In this document: positions 39,781 to 51,394 of the stretch, piece after piece
Layout of the letters: each line of letters begins with the position of its first letter
Position numbering within the stretch: position 1 is the first letter of the stretch
Assembly: GCF_024679245.1 (NCBI RefSeq)
Contig: NC_090176.1
Span: 53,221,096 to 53,285,095, forward strand
Reading direction: 5' to 3'
Origin: Pseudorasbora parva
Lineage: Eukaryota > Chordata > Actinopteri > Cypriniformes > Gobionidae
Length of the DNA stretch: 64,000 bases
Position numbers and translations under genes: made by a program
The notes under the pieces: generated by a model
Databases searched by the model: none
Seen by the model: only the letters and a program-made list of their open reading frames with translations
Told to the model about the DNA's origin: nothing

Positions 39781-41265
39781 CAAGGTTATTTTCGTAAACG
39801 AAAACTGAAACTAAGACTAAAACTATTGGTCAAAAAACATTTTCGTAAACTGAAATAAAATGTAAAAATCTGAATAAATAAAAAACTAAAACGAAACGAA
39901 ACTAACTACTCTTACTAAAAAACTAACTGAAATAAAATAATAATTAGCAAAAATAAATATTCGTTTTCGTTATTAATAAGCCGTCCGTGGCAGTGAAAGG
40001 GGAAATAACACAAGGTAATGAGATGCACGTTGAACTTCTTTTAACTTAAGCTCACTGTTTTAGAATGCCGTTTCTGACGCGACGAGAGACGCGGCGCAAA
40101 AGTCAGCAACTATAGTAGCCAGTACTAGTCTACTGTACGTTTGATATTTCATGTTTGCATAATATTGACAGGCTCAAAGGTGTTATCATAATCATTTATT
40201 ACTAATAATATTATTATCTGTGTGGAGACATTTCCCCACAAAGTAGGGAATACCAGGACACACACACACACACGTTTGTTTCACCATATAAGTGAGGACA
40301 TTGCATGGACTTCCATTGATTTTAATCAGGTTAATGATATTTTATATCCCCCAACCCAATCCCAATCCCTATCCCTAAACCTACCCATCCCAAGAACGTG
40401 CAAAACAATAGATTTAAATAAAAACATGTTTTGGCCGATTTATAAGCCTTTTTAACTAGTGAGGACCAGTCAAATGTCCTCTAGTCAGTTATCATATTTT
40501 ACTAGATAAGTGAGGACATTGGCCCCCTTTACAATTATAGCACAACACACACACACACACACACACACAAACAGAGCACAACAATGTGTGTTGGCTGTAT
40601 TCAGATGACTTTAGCTGTGGTCTTACACTGCTAGCCTATATTGTACTACTGAAGAAATTAAAATAAGCTTTTAATTGTTTAACAATATTTCATCTTTGTT
40701 ATGAATGAGTTTGTCTGGAATTTATAATTTTTACTTTTATATTTTACTTTGCATTTATTTTGTTCTTTGTCAAATGTCAAATGTCAAAAATATCAAATAT
40801 AATTTTAATATCAAAATATATTTTATTTCATTTTAATCTCCAGATCGTTGTTTGTATAGGTCATAGTTTGCCTCAAGCTTTTTTGCTCAAAGGTGAAGAC
40901 CCAACTTTATGCATGTTTTGTAAACCTTCCTGGGTTTAAACAATAATGCTCGTTTTTCAAGTTATTTCACTTAAGGATGTTTAGTAAGATTAAACTCTAA
41001 TCTGTGCAAACATTAAACTTTGCTGAAATTAAAAACCTTGATTTGGTCTCTACACTTCATTATGGTAACTCTGCTAAACTATAATTACTAAAACTAAAAC
41101 TGAAACTAAATAAATAAATAGAAATGTATTTGCAAAATAAAAACTAAACTAAAACTAGCAAAACCATTTGTAAAACTAACTAAAACTAAACTGAAATTTG
41201 TAGCAAAATTGAAAACGATACTAAAATAAAAACTAATTTCAAAAAGCAAAACTATAATAACCTTG
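39781..41265. mobile_element. hAT-like non-autonomous element with 8-bp target duplication
   Basis: Inverted termini CAAGGTTATT (39781-39790) and AATAACCTTG (41256-41265). They are flanked by a perfect 8-bp direct repeat GTGACTTG at 39773-39780 and 41266-41273. Eight-bp duplications are characteristic of hAT (and a few other) transposases. The interior is rich in AAAACTAAAAC-type A-rich repeats on both sides and has no transposase. It contains a nested repeat at 40210-40560. Confidence 0.8.
40210..40560. repeat. Nested cyprinid repeat with GTGAGGACATT motifs
   Basis: GTGGAGACATTTCCCCAC, TATAAGTGAGGACATTGCAT, CCAACCCAATCCCAATCCC and TAAGTGAGGACATTGGCCCC lie between two (CA)n tracts (40258-40274 and 40545-40569). 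This looks like a dispersed fish repeat within the hAT-like element. Not coding. Confidence 0.5.
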
Positions 41266-41818
41266 GTGACTTGTTTGGTCTCCTGAATCCTTGCCGAGTC
41301 CAACGATACCAGATTTGCCAGGTTTCGATGTATGGTTTGTGCAGCTCGTTAATTAAGCTCTTATAAAACACTAGCTGATATCTTTGAAACCGCTAGTCCG
41401 ATAGAGACGAAACCAGCGTCAGAAAATCAGAAATATAGGTCGCTAGCTATATGCTAATGCCCAAATCTCAAAATAGTGAAAGTTAGGGGTAGTAAAATCC
41501 AGTCAAAGTCAGGTGTCAGTCATTTATTACAGTATGTGTTTTTTCATATAACTGTCTAAGTCCAAAACAAAATGAGATATTTTCGTTAAAATTAACACAC
41601 ACATCTATGGGCTCACTTCGAGGACACGCAAATAAATTGGTAGGATTGTGCCTCTTGGTGGCGCTATAATTAAACAAAACATGAAATTGACTCCATACAA
41701 CTCAACTTAAAATCGTCTCCAAATGTCTTTACTCATTTCTGCAGTTGGTCTGCTGTTAGCTTCCTGGTTTGCTTTTGTTGTGCTTGGCCCCGGTATCACT
41801 GCTTGCAGCTATATTTAA

Positions 41819-41977
41819 TCTTTGGTAATGTTAGCTCAGATCCATTACGTTACAGATACACCTTTAATGGGTTAATAATGTAGAATAAACAATAACACTG
41901 ATGTGTTCATTCTAAACACAGCTACTGAGTGTGTGTGTCCTGCTCAGAACTCTCGTAGTGACCGACTGTCTCTGTGG

Positions 41978-42014
<37 letters not shown>

Positions 42015-42046
42015 ATTCACATGAGGGGTATTGTGTATCTACAACA
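41819..42046. other. Spacer with (TG)n
   Basis: No gene; a (TG)n tract of about 15 copies lies at 41981-42011. Confidence 0.6.
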
Positions 42047-42590
42047 TAGACTGTAAAAAAAATATGGCCGTAGTGTCCGTGACGTCACCCATAGGATTCC
42101 GATAAGCCGTTCTGAAGCGTAAAGTATGGCCGAGCTGGGTGTTGCCATCTTGTGAGCGAGTCATCGCGTGTCACTCCCGGATAACAGAAAATGGGCAAAA
42201 AGGCGGGATGTGCGCGGAGCTGAGGTGACGCAATAACTACAGACGGCGGATAAATGGCTATCCACTTGTAACCACGCCCTTAATTATGCAGAACCTTAAG
42301 GCTTTATATTACGTAAACGAATGAGTTATAAAAAAATTCACCCCCCTCACAGTTGTCATGAAAAACAAAATTAGCCTTATAAGCCAAAACCACAATTTGT
42401 ACCAGGCTGTAAACATGTTTTTTCCTGCTTTAAAGTTGAGAATTTTAACATGGCGCTCAATGAGATTCTGCTCCCCTCTGGAGCCTGTCTCTAGTGGCCA
42501 GCCGAGGAACTGCAGTTTACATTACTTCCGTATTGGCTTCAAGAGAGATCGCGGGAGGTTGCCGCTTGATCTACAATCACAGATGAGATG
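42047..42590. mobile_element. Old interspersed DNA repeat
   Basis: Starts AGACTGTAAAAAAAATATGG, then GTGTCCGTGACGTCACCCAT and TGCCATCTTGTGAGCGAGTC. It ends with ACATGGCGCTCAATGAGATT and TTACTTCCGTATTGGC, motifs I associate with a common fish non-autonomous element. No transposase is encoded. Family unnamed; recognition is from general knowledge. Confidence 0.4.
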
Positions 42591-42642
42591 ATAGTTTGAG
42601 TGGGTTTGTCATTGGTTGTCTGTCTTGTTTAAGACATAATGG

Positions 42643-43627
<985 letters not shown>

Positions 43628-43854
43628 AAGAAAAATAACCCTTTTTTCTGTTTGAATAAAGATCATTTTTCTCACCCCATTGGCAGATTATTTATCTTAT
43701 TTTAAGCAAAAACTCTCTTCATTTTGAGTTATTTTCCCCAAAACAAGACAATTACTTTTGCTTGTCTAGTAAATACTTCTTGTTTTAAGAGTTTTTAGAT
43801 GTTTGGACTAGAAACAAGACAAAAATACTGAGGAAGAAGAGCATATTGCAGTGT
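43628..43854. mobile_element. Fold-back MITE, truncated copy 2
   Basis: Only the tip and right arm remain (CTCACCCCATTGGCAGATTA ... ACAAAAATACTGAGGAAGAA ... GCAGTG). The left arm is missing. Confidence 0.8.
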
Positions 43855-44539
43855 ACTTTTTAGGGTTGCTAGGCAACGTGGGGGAGAGGACGCTGGCGTC
43901 GTTTGTTCGCCGCTTCTCCACCCACAACAAATCATGTTAATGTACTATTAGATTTACATTTTATTTTATTTCCTTATGTTTGTGACTAGTCTAACAGTCA
44001 GAGCTACAATTGGGACTGTTGCTGATTGCTGGCAGCCACTGAGAAGTCGTTGTTCGTCGTTTCGCCGTTTTCAACCGCTTCTCTAATGTTTACATTTGAA
44101 TTGCTGCGGTTGGTTTCTGGTTTGGAGGACATTTTATGTTTCTCGCCGCGGGTGCTCACTGGTGGTCTCCCTTGGGCTTAAGCTGCATGGTGGCTGAAGT
44201 TTGCACCGGGCTAGCGTCATCCGGGCTCTCGTCGTCGGTGTCCGGCATGATGTTGGGATGTTCTGCTTCTCGGCTGCGCCGCTGTTCCGTCCTGCATTGC
44301 GACCGTGGAGCGACATCTGCGCCGGCCCCGGTGTGTCCACAGAAGTGCCCGGAGGAATGTTCTGCCTCCTGCATGGTGCTGCAGCGATCCCCATCGTTTG
44401 AATCATCATGAAGAAGACCCATCATCTGGTCTTCAGCTGTCGTGCCTCGGCGATGTCATCGGGACACTGCCGCTGGGAGAAATCTGAAACATGGAGTGGA
44501 CCACAGTGTGCTGCGGAGCTAACAGAGACTTCCACCATC
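43855..44539 (+). other. GC-rich region ahead of the VNTR, probably retroelement body
   Basis: CpG-rich 44.1-44.5 kb has overlapping open frames of 60-90 codons on both strands, none with a recognisable domain. Together with the VNTR and the 3' tail at 45140-45206 it may be one SINE/LINE-type composite element. The last 20 bp already contain a diverged CACCATCAGCTG unit. No splice sites or promoter were identified. Confidence 0.35.
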
Positions 44540-45040
44540 AGCTGTTTTCTGTTCACCATCAGCTCTGTTTCTGTTCACCATCAGCTCTGTTTCTGTTCAC
44601 CATCAGCTCTGTTTCTGTTCACCATCAGCTCTGTTTCTGTTCACCATCAGCTCTGTTTCTGTTCACCATCAGCTCTGTTTCTGTTCACCATCAGCTCTGT
44701 TTCTGTTCACCATCAGCTCTGTTTCTGTTCACCATCAGCTCTGTTTCTGTTCACCATCAGCTCTGTTTCTGTTCACCATCAGCTCTGTTTCTGTTCACCA
44801 TCAGCTCTGTTTCTGTTCACCATCAGCTCTGTTTCTGTTCACCATCAGCTCTGTTTCTGTTCACCATCAGCTCTGTTTCTGTTCACCATCAGCTCTGTTT
44901 CTGTTCACCATCAGCTCTGTTTCTGTTCACCATCAGCTCTGTTTCTGTTCACCATCAGCTCTGTTTCTGTTCACCATCAGCTCTGTTTCTGTTCACCATC
45001 AGCTCTGTTTCTGTTCACCATCAGCTCTGTTTCTGTTCTG
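44540..45040. repeat. 22-bp VNTR, about 23 near-identical copies
   Basis: Unit CTGTTCACCATCAGCTCTGTTT repeated with essentially no divergence. Because 22 is not a multiple of three, translation cycles through all frames and gives a 22-residue peptide period; there is no stop in any frame, so frames to 219 codons appear. These are repeat artefacts. Confidence 0.95.
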
Positions 45041-45206
45041 TTTTCTGTGTTGGTTGATTGTTTGTAGTATTCTATATTTTTACTTGTTATTCATTTTTTT
45101 GTTGTTATTCCCCCCCCCCCCCCCCCCTTTGTTGCACTTTGAGATTCTTCGGAATGAAAAGTGCATTATAAATAAAATCTATTATTATTATTATTATTAT
45201 TATTAC
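45041..45206 (+). mobile_element. Retroelement 3' tail with poly-C and (ATT)n
   Basis: A poly-C run (45111-45127), then TTGCACTTTGAGATTCTTCG, GAATGAAAAGTGCATTATAA, ATAAA and (ATT)n at 45181-45206. This is a typical fish LINE/SINE 3' end on the + strand. It suggests the VNTR at 44540-45040 lies inside a retroelement. Confidence 0.6.
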
Positions 45207-45445
45207 TTCAGCATTCAGCATTTAAACACAACAATGGCAGCTGTATAGAGTAAATCTACAGTAAATGATCATTATCATCATCTTTAGCTCGAGCTCTTGT
45301 GTGGCTGAACTTTACTAACTCAGCATTTCTGTTCCTGTTTCACGTTACTCGTGTTTAAGGCAAATCAAATGCAGTAAATGAGTAAATATTTCTGTCTTCA
45401 TGGACCTGTTGATATAAAAACTGCTACAACACACAGGTAACTCAG

Positions 45446-45446
<1 letters not shown>

Positions 45447-45537
<91 letters not shown>
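45447..45537. repeat. (TG)n microsatellite, about 45 copies
   Basis: Pure TG run that ends exactly at the TA target of the neighbouring Tc1-like relic. Confidence 0.95.
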
Positions 45538-45539
<2 letters not shown>

Positions 45540-45825
45540 AAACCCAATTCCAAAAAGTTGTGACATTGTACAAATCTCATAAACTTATATTTTCTTCACA
45601 ATAGACTATAGATAACATATCAAATGTTGAAAGGGAGACATTTTGAAATGTCATGCCAGATATCGGCTCATTTTGGATTTCATTAAAGCGACACATTCCA
45701 AAAAAGTTGGGACAGGACAGGTAGCAATAAAAGGGCAGGAAAAGTTAAATGTACATAAAAGGAACAGCTGGAGGACCAATTTGCAACTTTTTAGGTCAAT
45801 TAGCAACATGACTGGGTATAAAAAG

Positions 45826-46068
45826 TCAAGTCATCTTTATTTCTATCGCTCTTCTCCAGCGCCGATTGTGTCAGAGCAGCTTCAGTGTTAAACAGGACAA
45901 TACTGCAGCAGAATTAGATTTGGCTGTACAGTCGTTCTGGAGTAAACAGTGATGTTATCAGCTTATTTTAATTTATCAGAGAGAGACAATGTTGGCAGAT
46001 CAGTATTAGAGTTTATATTGGCAATTTAGTATTGAATTTTATTTGGATATTTAGTTGAACTTAAACAA
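45826..46068 (-). mobile_element. Retroelement copy 3, reverse orientation, nested in the Tc1 relic
   Basis: Complement of the 7040/19790 family: CTCTTCTCCAGCGCCGATTG, CTTCAGTGTTAAACAGGACA, GGCTGTACAGTCGTTCTGGA and TTGGCAGATCAGTATTAGAG. The edges read TATAAAAAG before and CAAAAAG after, consistent with a short AAAAAG target duplication. Confidence 0.75.
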
Positions 46069-46108
46069 AAAGAGCCTCTCAGAGTGGCAGTGTCTCTCAG
46101 AAGGCAAG

Positions 46109-46600
46109 ATGGGCAGAGGATCACCAATTCCCCCAATGCTGCGGCGGACAATAGTGGAGCGATATCAGAAAGGAGTTTCTCAGAGAAACACAGCAAAGAA
46201 TTTAAAGTAATCATCATCTACAGTGCATAATATCATACAAAGATTGAAAGGTATATCAAAGTTCTAGAGCAACATCTGCTCCATCCAGACGGCGTCTCTT
46301 TCAGGGAAGATCTTGCATTCTCCAACATGACAATGCCAGACCACACACTGCATCAATTACAGCATCATGGCTGCGCAGAAGAAGGATCCGGCACTGAAAT
46401 GGCCAGCCTGCAGTCCAGATCTTTCACCATTAGAAAACATTTGGAGCATCATAAAGAGGAAGATGCGATAAAGAAGACCTAAGACAGTTGAGCAGCTAGA
46501 AGCTGAATTAGACAAGAATGGGCCAACATTCCTATTCCTAAACTTGAGCAGCTCGTCTCCTCAGTGCCCAGACGTTTGCAGACTGATATAAAAAGAAGAG
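46109..46600 (+). pseudogene. Internally deleted Tc1/mariner-type transposase
   Basis: An ATG at 46109 opens MGRGSPIPPMLRRTIVERYQ, a transposase helix-turn-helix start. The frame is then lost. Around 46340 another frame reads QHDNARPHTASITASWLRRR, the second catalytic Asp block. After a stop and frame change comes CSPDLSPLENIWSIIKRKMR with the catalytic Glu. The segment between the N-terminus and the second Asp, including the first Asp, is missing. Only about 490 bp of the usual 1 kb remains. Clearly dead. Confidence 0.85.
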
Positions 46601-46874
46601 GGGATGACACACAGCGGGAAACATGGCCACGGCACAACTTTACTGAGATGTGTTGATGTCATGAAATTTAAAATCAACTAATTTTCCCCTTAAAATTATA
46701 AATTTTCTCAGTTTAAACATTTGATTTGTCATCTATGCTGTATTCTGAATACAATATTGAAATATGAAACTTCCACATCATTGCATTCTGTTTTTATTCA
46801 CAATTTGTAGTGTCCCAACTTTTTTGGAATTGGGTTTGTATTCAGAAGTGTGTGTTGTGTGTGTATGTGTAGCT

Positions 46875-47330
46875 CAGATGTTCAAGTTCAAGAGTTCAAG
46901 TTGAAGAGTTTTATTTGTCACACACACAGTTATACAGATACAACCGGCGGTGAAATGTAAACAGGTCCGCTCCATGGACAGCAGATAACAATTAACTAAA
47001 AAAGCACAATAAATTATAAAATAGGAATAGGATAAGGTGCTATATATATATACATATGTAGAATTATGAATAAATCAAGTCAAAGAAATTAAAGGGATGT
47101 GGAATAAAATAAGTGAGATAAAGTAAACTGGAGACTATAAAAATAAATCTGTGGATAACAGAAGTGCAGGAGTGTAATGTGCAAACAGCATTATAATGAG
47201 TCGTTACATGAACACAAGAGTAAAGTGCAGTGCAATATCAGTGTGTGAGTGTGTTAATACTGAAGTGAGGTGAAGTCACATGTAGTTAAGTGACAGCGTT
47301 CAGGAGTCTGATGTGTGCGTAACCCAGATG
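46875..47330 (-). mobile_element. LINE-type 3' fragment, minus strand
   Basis: Read on the minus strand the element ends CAAATAAAACTCTTCAACTT followed by imperfect CTTGAA tail repeats (46880-46905 on +). It also carries a CTGAACGCTGTCACTTAAC block. Such tails are typical of fish L2/Rex-like LINEs. The body has no open frame. Tandem CTCAGATGTG(TGTG)n motifs follow at 47330-47500. Confidence 0.5.
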
Positions 47331-47619
47331 TGTTTAACACAGATTGATGTGTGTGTGTGTGTGTAGCTCAGATGTGTTTAACACAGATGTGTGTGTGTTT
47401 GTGTGACTCAGATGTGTTTAACACAGATGTGTGTGTGTGTGTGTAGCTCAGATGTGTGTGTCTGTTTGTGTAACTCAGATGTGTGTGTATCTCAGATGTG
47501 TCCAGCTGTGTGTCGGATCGGAAGTAGTGTGTGTATATGCTAATGAAGGCGTGCGCTCGTGATATTTACGTTCCGCGGGAGCCGCCCTTCATTCACCACA
47601 TGGTTAAAAGCTGAGCGCG

Positions 47620-47627
47620 TTCGCGCC
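47620..47627 (-). promoter_or_regulatory. E2F site TTCGCGCC
   Basis: Exact E2F consensus, followed by ACTTTCGC, a second weaker half. It lies just upstream of or within the candidate host exon 1. Confidence 0.5.
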
Positions 47628-47708
47628 ACTTTCGCAATTTTACTACGCTTTTGTAACGCTGCCCACGCGCTCGTGCTCGGACGCGGCGCGGCGGTTATTT
47701 CGCACAAG

Positions 47709-47716
47709 TTTGGCGC
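47709..47716 (+). promoter_or_regulatory. E2F site TTTGGCGC
   Basis: Exact match to TTTSGCGC, 40 nt before the GTAAGT donor. E2F control of this locus is established in mammals; occupancy here is inference. Confidence 0.5.
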
Positions 47717-48260
47717 GTTGAGTTCCGACGGAGAGCCGGAGCGGCGGCGGGAACGGTAAGTGTGTCTGAGTGAGTGAAGATGGACCATTACTGTGTGTGA
47801 GAGAGAGTGTGTGAGTGGGAGAGAGAGTGAGTGAGTGAGTGTGTGTGTGTGTGTGTGTGTGTGAGACCACGCGCGCGTTGCTGACGCGAGACCTGTTGTT
47901 GTGTTCCCGAGCGATGCTCTTGGCGAAGTCTGGAGCTTTCCACATGTCGGAGTTTATCGCGTTATGCGGCTGTGAGAGGAGCAGTTTCAGCGGCCGCGAG
48001 CGGCGCGTGGTCGGGTCGCCACCACAGGGCGAGAATGAGGGAGATTTGAAAAGCGTGCGCGCGCCAGTTTACAGCGCGGTTAAAGCGTTCGGAACCGTTC
48101 CTCCAGAACTCCTCGCGGCGGCGCGTCAGGCGCGTTGTTCGCGACGCTCGGTGAACGCTCGAGCAGAACAAAGCACAGCACATGGGGCAGCTGCAGGCCG
48201 TTAGCAGCACGGCTAAAGCTAGCGGGTGTCCGGCGAGTTTAAACGCGTGCCCGAGCCCCG

Positions 48261-48266
48261 CACGTG
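48261..48266. promoter_or_regulatory. Canonical E-box CACGTG
   Basis: CCCGCACGTGCACC lies in CpG-rich sequence about 500 bp downstream of the candidate exon 1 donor, that is, in intron 1. In human the MYC-bound E-box of this host gene is also in intron 1. Confidence 0.45.
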
Positions 48267-48587
48267 CACCCAGGGGAGCTGCCCTCGCGGGCTCGTGTCT
48301 GGTGATCGGTGGTTATCGAACGCGAACGGTTTCCCGCGGAAAACGGGGACGTGAGCAGCGCGTGCGTTCTGCGTGCGCGGGCCGGTCGCGTTCGTACACA
48401 GAGTAACGCTCAGCGTTCTGTTCATCATAAAGGGCTTTTGGCGCACAATGGAGCGGTTGGGAACGCGCCAAGCCTAAATGTGCTCAGGTAGAACTGCTGG
48501 GGCTGGTGGCGTTTAACGCGTTTAGACGCGCGTCACACACTTTACGCGCTGTGCCAGGTCCACCCGAACCGACTGCGGCTCTCCGGC

Positions 48588-48654
48588 GCCATGTTGGCTC
48601 TGCACATCATGGGGGAGGGGTGCGTGTGTGCGCACGGCTGCACTGCGCATGCGC
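48588..48654. promoter_or_regulatory. YY1 and NRF1 motifs
   Basis: GCCATGTTG (48588-48596) matches YY1. TGCGCATGCGC (48644-48654) is the NRF1 palindrome. Both are typical of CpG-island promoters and could mark an alternative start site. Confidence 0.45.
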
Positions 48655-48733
48655 GTCGGAGCACGCCGGTTGAGTACTGCGCTTATCAGATCATGTACTG
48701 TAGTTTTAATGTTAAAATACCTGCTTTCCTTAC

Positions 48734-48774
<41 letters not shown>

Positions 48775-48908
48775 TGCTTTACAACCCCATACATGAGCTT
48801 CCTCGTGCCACCAAATATAGGAAGATTATGGTATAAATGTATGTTGTGAATGTTGGTAACACTTTATTGTTGTCCTTAATGCACATGTAATACGCATAGC
48901 TTGCTACA

Positions 48909-49310
48909 CACTGCAAAACGTTTTTCTTACTCAGTATTTTTGTCTTGTTTCTAGTCCAAACATTCTTAAAACAAGAAGTATTTACTAGACAAGCAAAAGT
49001 AATTGTCTTGTTTTGGGGAAAATAACTCTAAATGAAGAGAGTTTTTGCTTAAAATAAGATAAATAATCTGCCAATGGGGTGAGAAAAATAATCTTAATTC
49101 AAACAGAAAACACGATTATTTTTCTCACCCCATTGGAGATCATTTTGCCTGTTTTAAGCAAAAACTCTCTTCATTTAGATTTTCCCCACAGAAAACGAGA
49201 AAATATCTTATGTCGTTTTACTGATCTAGTAAATGCATCTTGATTTAAGAATATTTCGATAGACTGGAAACGAGAGAGAATTTCTGAGGAAGAAGAGCAC
49301 TTTGTGCAGT
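48909..49310. mobile_element. Fold-back MITE, copy 3 (in host intron)
   Basis: Near-complete palindrome from CACTGCAAAACG to GTGCAGT, tip at CCAATGGGGTGAGAAAAATA / CTCACCCCATTGG. The right arm is somewhat diverged. Confidence 0.85.
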
Positions 49311-49733
49311 TTACTATAGTAACTACATGTAATAATGACACTAACAGTGTTAGCGCGTTTATATATTTGCGTTCTATAGTGCTGTAATGTTCTTTATTTG
49401 TGTGTGTTATTGCCCAGAGGCCGGTGGCATCAAGCTAGCTGAACAAACTCTGAGTTTAGAGCAGGTTTAGAGTTGACCAATCCGGATTAATCCAGCCTGG
49501 TTTAGATCAAGCTCAGCTGTTCCTCAAAGCTCGGTATAACCCTCCTCGGGTCTGTCTCTGTCTCTGAGCTCTGTCTGTCTCTGACGGTCTCTCTGAGCTC
49601 TAGCGCGGCCCCTGAGGGCCCCAAACTTTATCGGGGATTTTGTCAGTTTTCCACCCAATGGCTTGGGTTGTAAACACTTTCATTAATAACTGAATGAAAA
49701 CTGTCTAATAATGTGCCTTTTCTCTCGTTTCAG

Positions 49734-49833
49734 AAGATTCGGCTCCTGCGGAGGATCCATTAACACACACACACACACACACACACATACGTAGAGCATC
49801 TGGAGCCAATGATTTACATGTTGAGTTAATGTA
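49734..49833 (+). other. Possible host-gene exon 2 start and (CA)n
   Basis: CCTTTTCTCTCGTTTCAG is a good polypyrimidine-AG acceptor in front of AAGATTCGGCTCCTGCGG. A (CA)n tract (49763-49787) follows, then the next MITE. No coding frame crosses it. Exon status is unproven. Confidence 0.3.
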
Positions 49834-50204
49834 CGCTGCAAAAATGCTCTTCTTTAGTATTTTTTTTCTTGTTTCTAGTCCACATATCTACATATTCTTA
49901 CATCAAGATGCATTCACTAGATCAGTAAAATTACGTGAGATTTTTTTTTTTTCTTGTTTTCTGGGGAAAATAACTCAAAATGAAGAGTTTTTGCTTAAAA
50001 TAAGCTAAATAATTTGCCAATGGGGTGAGAAAAATAATCTTGTTTTCTGTTATTTATCTTATTTTAAGCAAAAACTCTCTTCATTTTGAGTTATTTTTCC
50101 CAAAACAAGACAATTACTTTTGCTTGTCTAGTAAATGTTTCTTGTTTTAAGAGTTGTTAGATGTTTGGACTCGACACAAGACAAATATGCATTATTTGCA
50201 GTGT
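49834..50204. mobile_element. Fold-back MITE, copy 4
   Basis: Left arm from GCTGCAAAAATGCTCTTC. The tip has lost part of the right side (ATCTTGTTTTCTG joins TTATTTATCTTATTTTAAGC). The right arm ends TTTGCAGTG. Confidence 0.85.
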
Positions 50205-50790
50205 TAATCTATAATTTGTAGTAGGGGTTAATTCACGATACTATCACAATATTTTGCCCACGATAATGATAACGATATATCATCACCAGCGATTCTGCGA
50301 CAGGCGATATATTGCATGAATATCATCCACGATATATCAAGATAAAAATGCGTCAGTCATATGATCATGCATTTCATTTATTAACAGTTCATCTATTTAA
50401 AAAAAAAAGCAACCATGTACAATAAGAGCATACAGCTATCAAACAAACAATGCTTATTTGCTGGAGAGTTTTGTAACTAAATGATGTATAGTAAAGAAAG
50501 GTAACGTCTCTAGCTCATCATTCAGAGCAGCAGCATACACATTTTACGGCACTTCGTAGCAGTTTTGGTACTATTAAACTATTTTAAAAATGTAATCACA
50601 TTCAATGACTATTTATGATAACCATTAAGTAAATAAAGCATAAACATTCAAAGGCTGTATGCTGTTTAAAAGTAAACATCGTTTATAAAGATCAAGTGAA
50701 AGCAACCATCTAGGCATGATTATTATTATTAGTAGAGACATTATTATTACATAGAGACAAAGCTGAATCTACTGAACAACTGTAGACTAC
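50205..50790. other. Intronic/intergenic spacer, AT-rich
   Basis: Includes an ATATCATCACC, CGATATATTGC, CACGATATATCAAG series of dispersed ATATC motifs, possibly an old element. No gene seen. Confidence 0.4.
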
Positions 50791-51211
50791 AGCTGCAAAA
50801 AATGCTCTTCGCATTTAGTAAATTTGGCTTGTTTCTAGTTTAAATATCTAAAAATATAGATATTTACCTTGTTTTCTTAAACTCCAATTTGATTTTATAC
50901 TTTTAGCTTAAAACAAGCAAAATGATCTGCCAATGGGGTAAGAAAAGTAATCTTGTTGCATGTTTATTATTATTATTATTTTTTTTTTAAATCAAAATAA
51001 TCTTGATTTAAACTGAAAACAAGATTATTTTTCTCACCCCATTGGCAGATTATTTATCTTATTTTAAGCAAAAACTCTTAATTTAGTTTTCCCCCAAAAC
51101 AAGACGATAATTTTTACTTGTCTTGTAAATCTTTCTTAATGTAAGAATTTTTAGATATTTTGAGTAAAAAACGAGACAAAAAAATACTAAGAAGCATTTT
51201 TTTGCAGTGCA
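50791..51211. mobile_element. Fold-back MITE, copy 5
   Basis: Left arm AGCTGCAAAAAATGCTCTTC, tip CTGCCAATGGGGTAAGAAAA with a T-rich insertion, right arm ending TTTTTTTGCAGTG. It lies 13 bp from the next Tc1 element. Confidence 0.85.
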
Positions 51212-51394
51212 GTATGGGAATATACAGGTCCTTCTCTAAAAATTAGCATATTGTGATAAAGTTCATTATTTTCCATAATGTAATGATAAAAATTAAACTT
51301 TCATATATTTTAGATTCATTGCACACCAACTGAAATATTTCAGGTCTTTTATTGTTTTAATACTGATGATTTTGGCACACAGCTCATGAAAACC

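Larger units (their letters stand above)
39217..41818. mobile_element. Non-autonomous DNA element carrying a nested insertion
   Basis: The left part starts GGTGCCAAGCACCGAAGGTA and contains AACTTTTGAACCCTTATAGG, CCAAACTTGGTACGTGTCAT and AGCGCCACCTAGTGG. The right part (41274-41818) has TGGTGGCGCTATAATT and ends TTGTGCTTGGCCCCGGTATC ... GCTTGCAGCTATATTTA. Both halves are typical of a high-copy cyprinid repeat with imperfect termini (CCAAGCACC / GGGGCCAAGCA when inverted). A 1.49-kb hAT-like element splits it at 39781-41265. Removing that and one 8-bp duplication makes it continuous. Confidence 0.55.
45539..46838 (+). mobile_element. Tc1/mariner-type relic with CAAACCCAATTCC termini
   Basis: Terminal inverted repeats CAAACCCAATTCCAAAAAG (left) and its complement (right, ending TTGGAATTGGGTTTG). 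They are flanked by TA at 45537-45538 and 46839-46840. Inside are a decayed transposase and a reverse-oriented retroelement insertion. The right inner part (46660-46800) keeps the family's TTCTCAGTTTAAACATTTGA region. Confidence 0.85.
47560..47755 (+). ncRNA. Candidate first exon of the miR-17~92 host transcript
   Basis: GC-rich sequence inside the CpG island ending GCGGGAACG followed by GTAAGTG at 47756, a strong 5' splice site. The 5' limit is unknown; a TTAAAAG motif at 47604 might be a weak TATA-like element. The only open frame (47559-47759) crosses the donor and has no domain, so a non-coding exon is more likely. A possible downstream acceptor, CTCTCGTTTCAG ending at 49733, would begin exon 2 with AAGATTCGGC. 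The exon boundaries are inference. Confidence 0.45.
47540..48670 (+). promoter_or_regulatory. CpG island, probable miR-17~92 host gene promoter
   Basis: A sharp rise in CpG density beginning GGCGTGCGCTCGTG, with GCGCGTTCGCGCC, GGACGCGGCGCGGCGG and similar blocks continuing past 48.6 kb. This is the only CpG island upstream of the microRNA cluster on its strand, about 5.5 kb away. It contains two E2F consensus sites, a CACGTG E-box, a CACATG (CATGTG on -) E-box at 47941, an NRF1 palindrome and a YY1 motif. In mammals the homologous MIR17HG promoter is E2F- and MYC-controlled, so the motif content fits. Assignment rests on position, strand and motifs; the start site is not directly visible. Confidence 0.7.

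Noticed and set aside
44134..44487. Possible GC-rich protein-coding exon
   Set aside because: Overlapping frames on both strands of similar length, no domain or splice pair; more likely retroelement body.
47643..48491. Several 60-120-codon frames in the CpG island
   Set aside because: CpG-rich DNA has few stop codons; frames occur on both strands and one crosses the splice donor.
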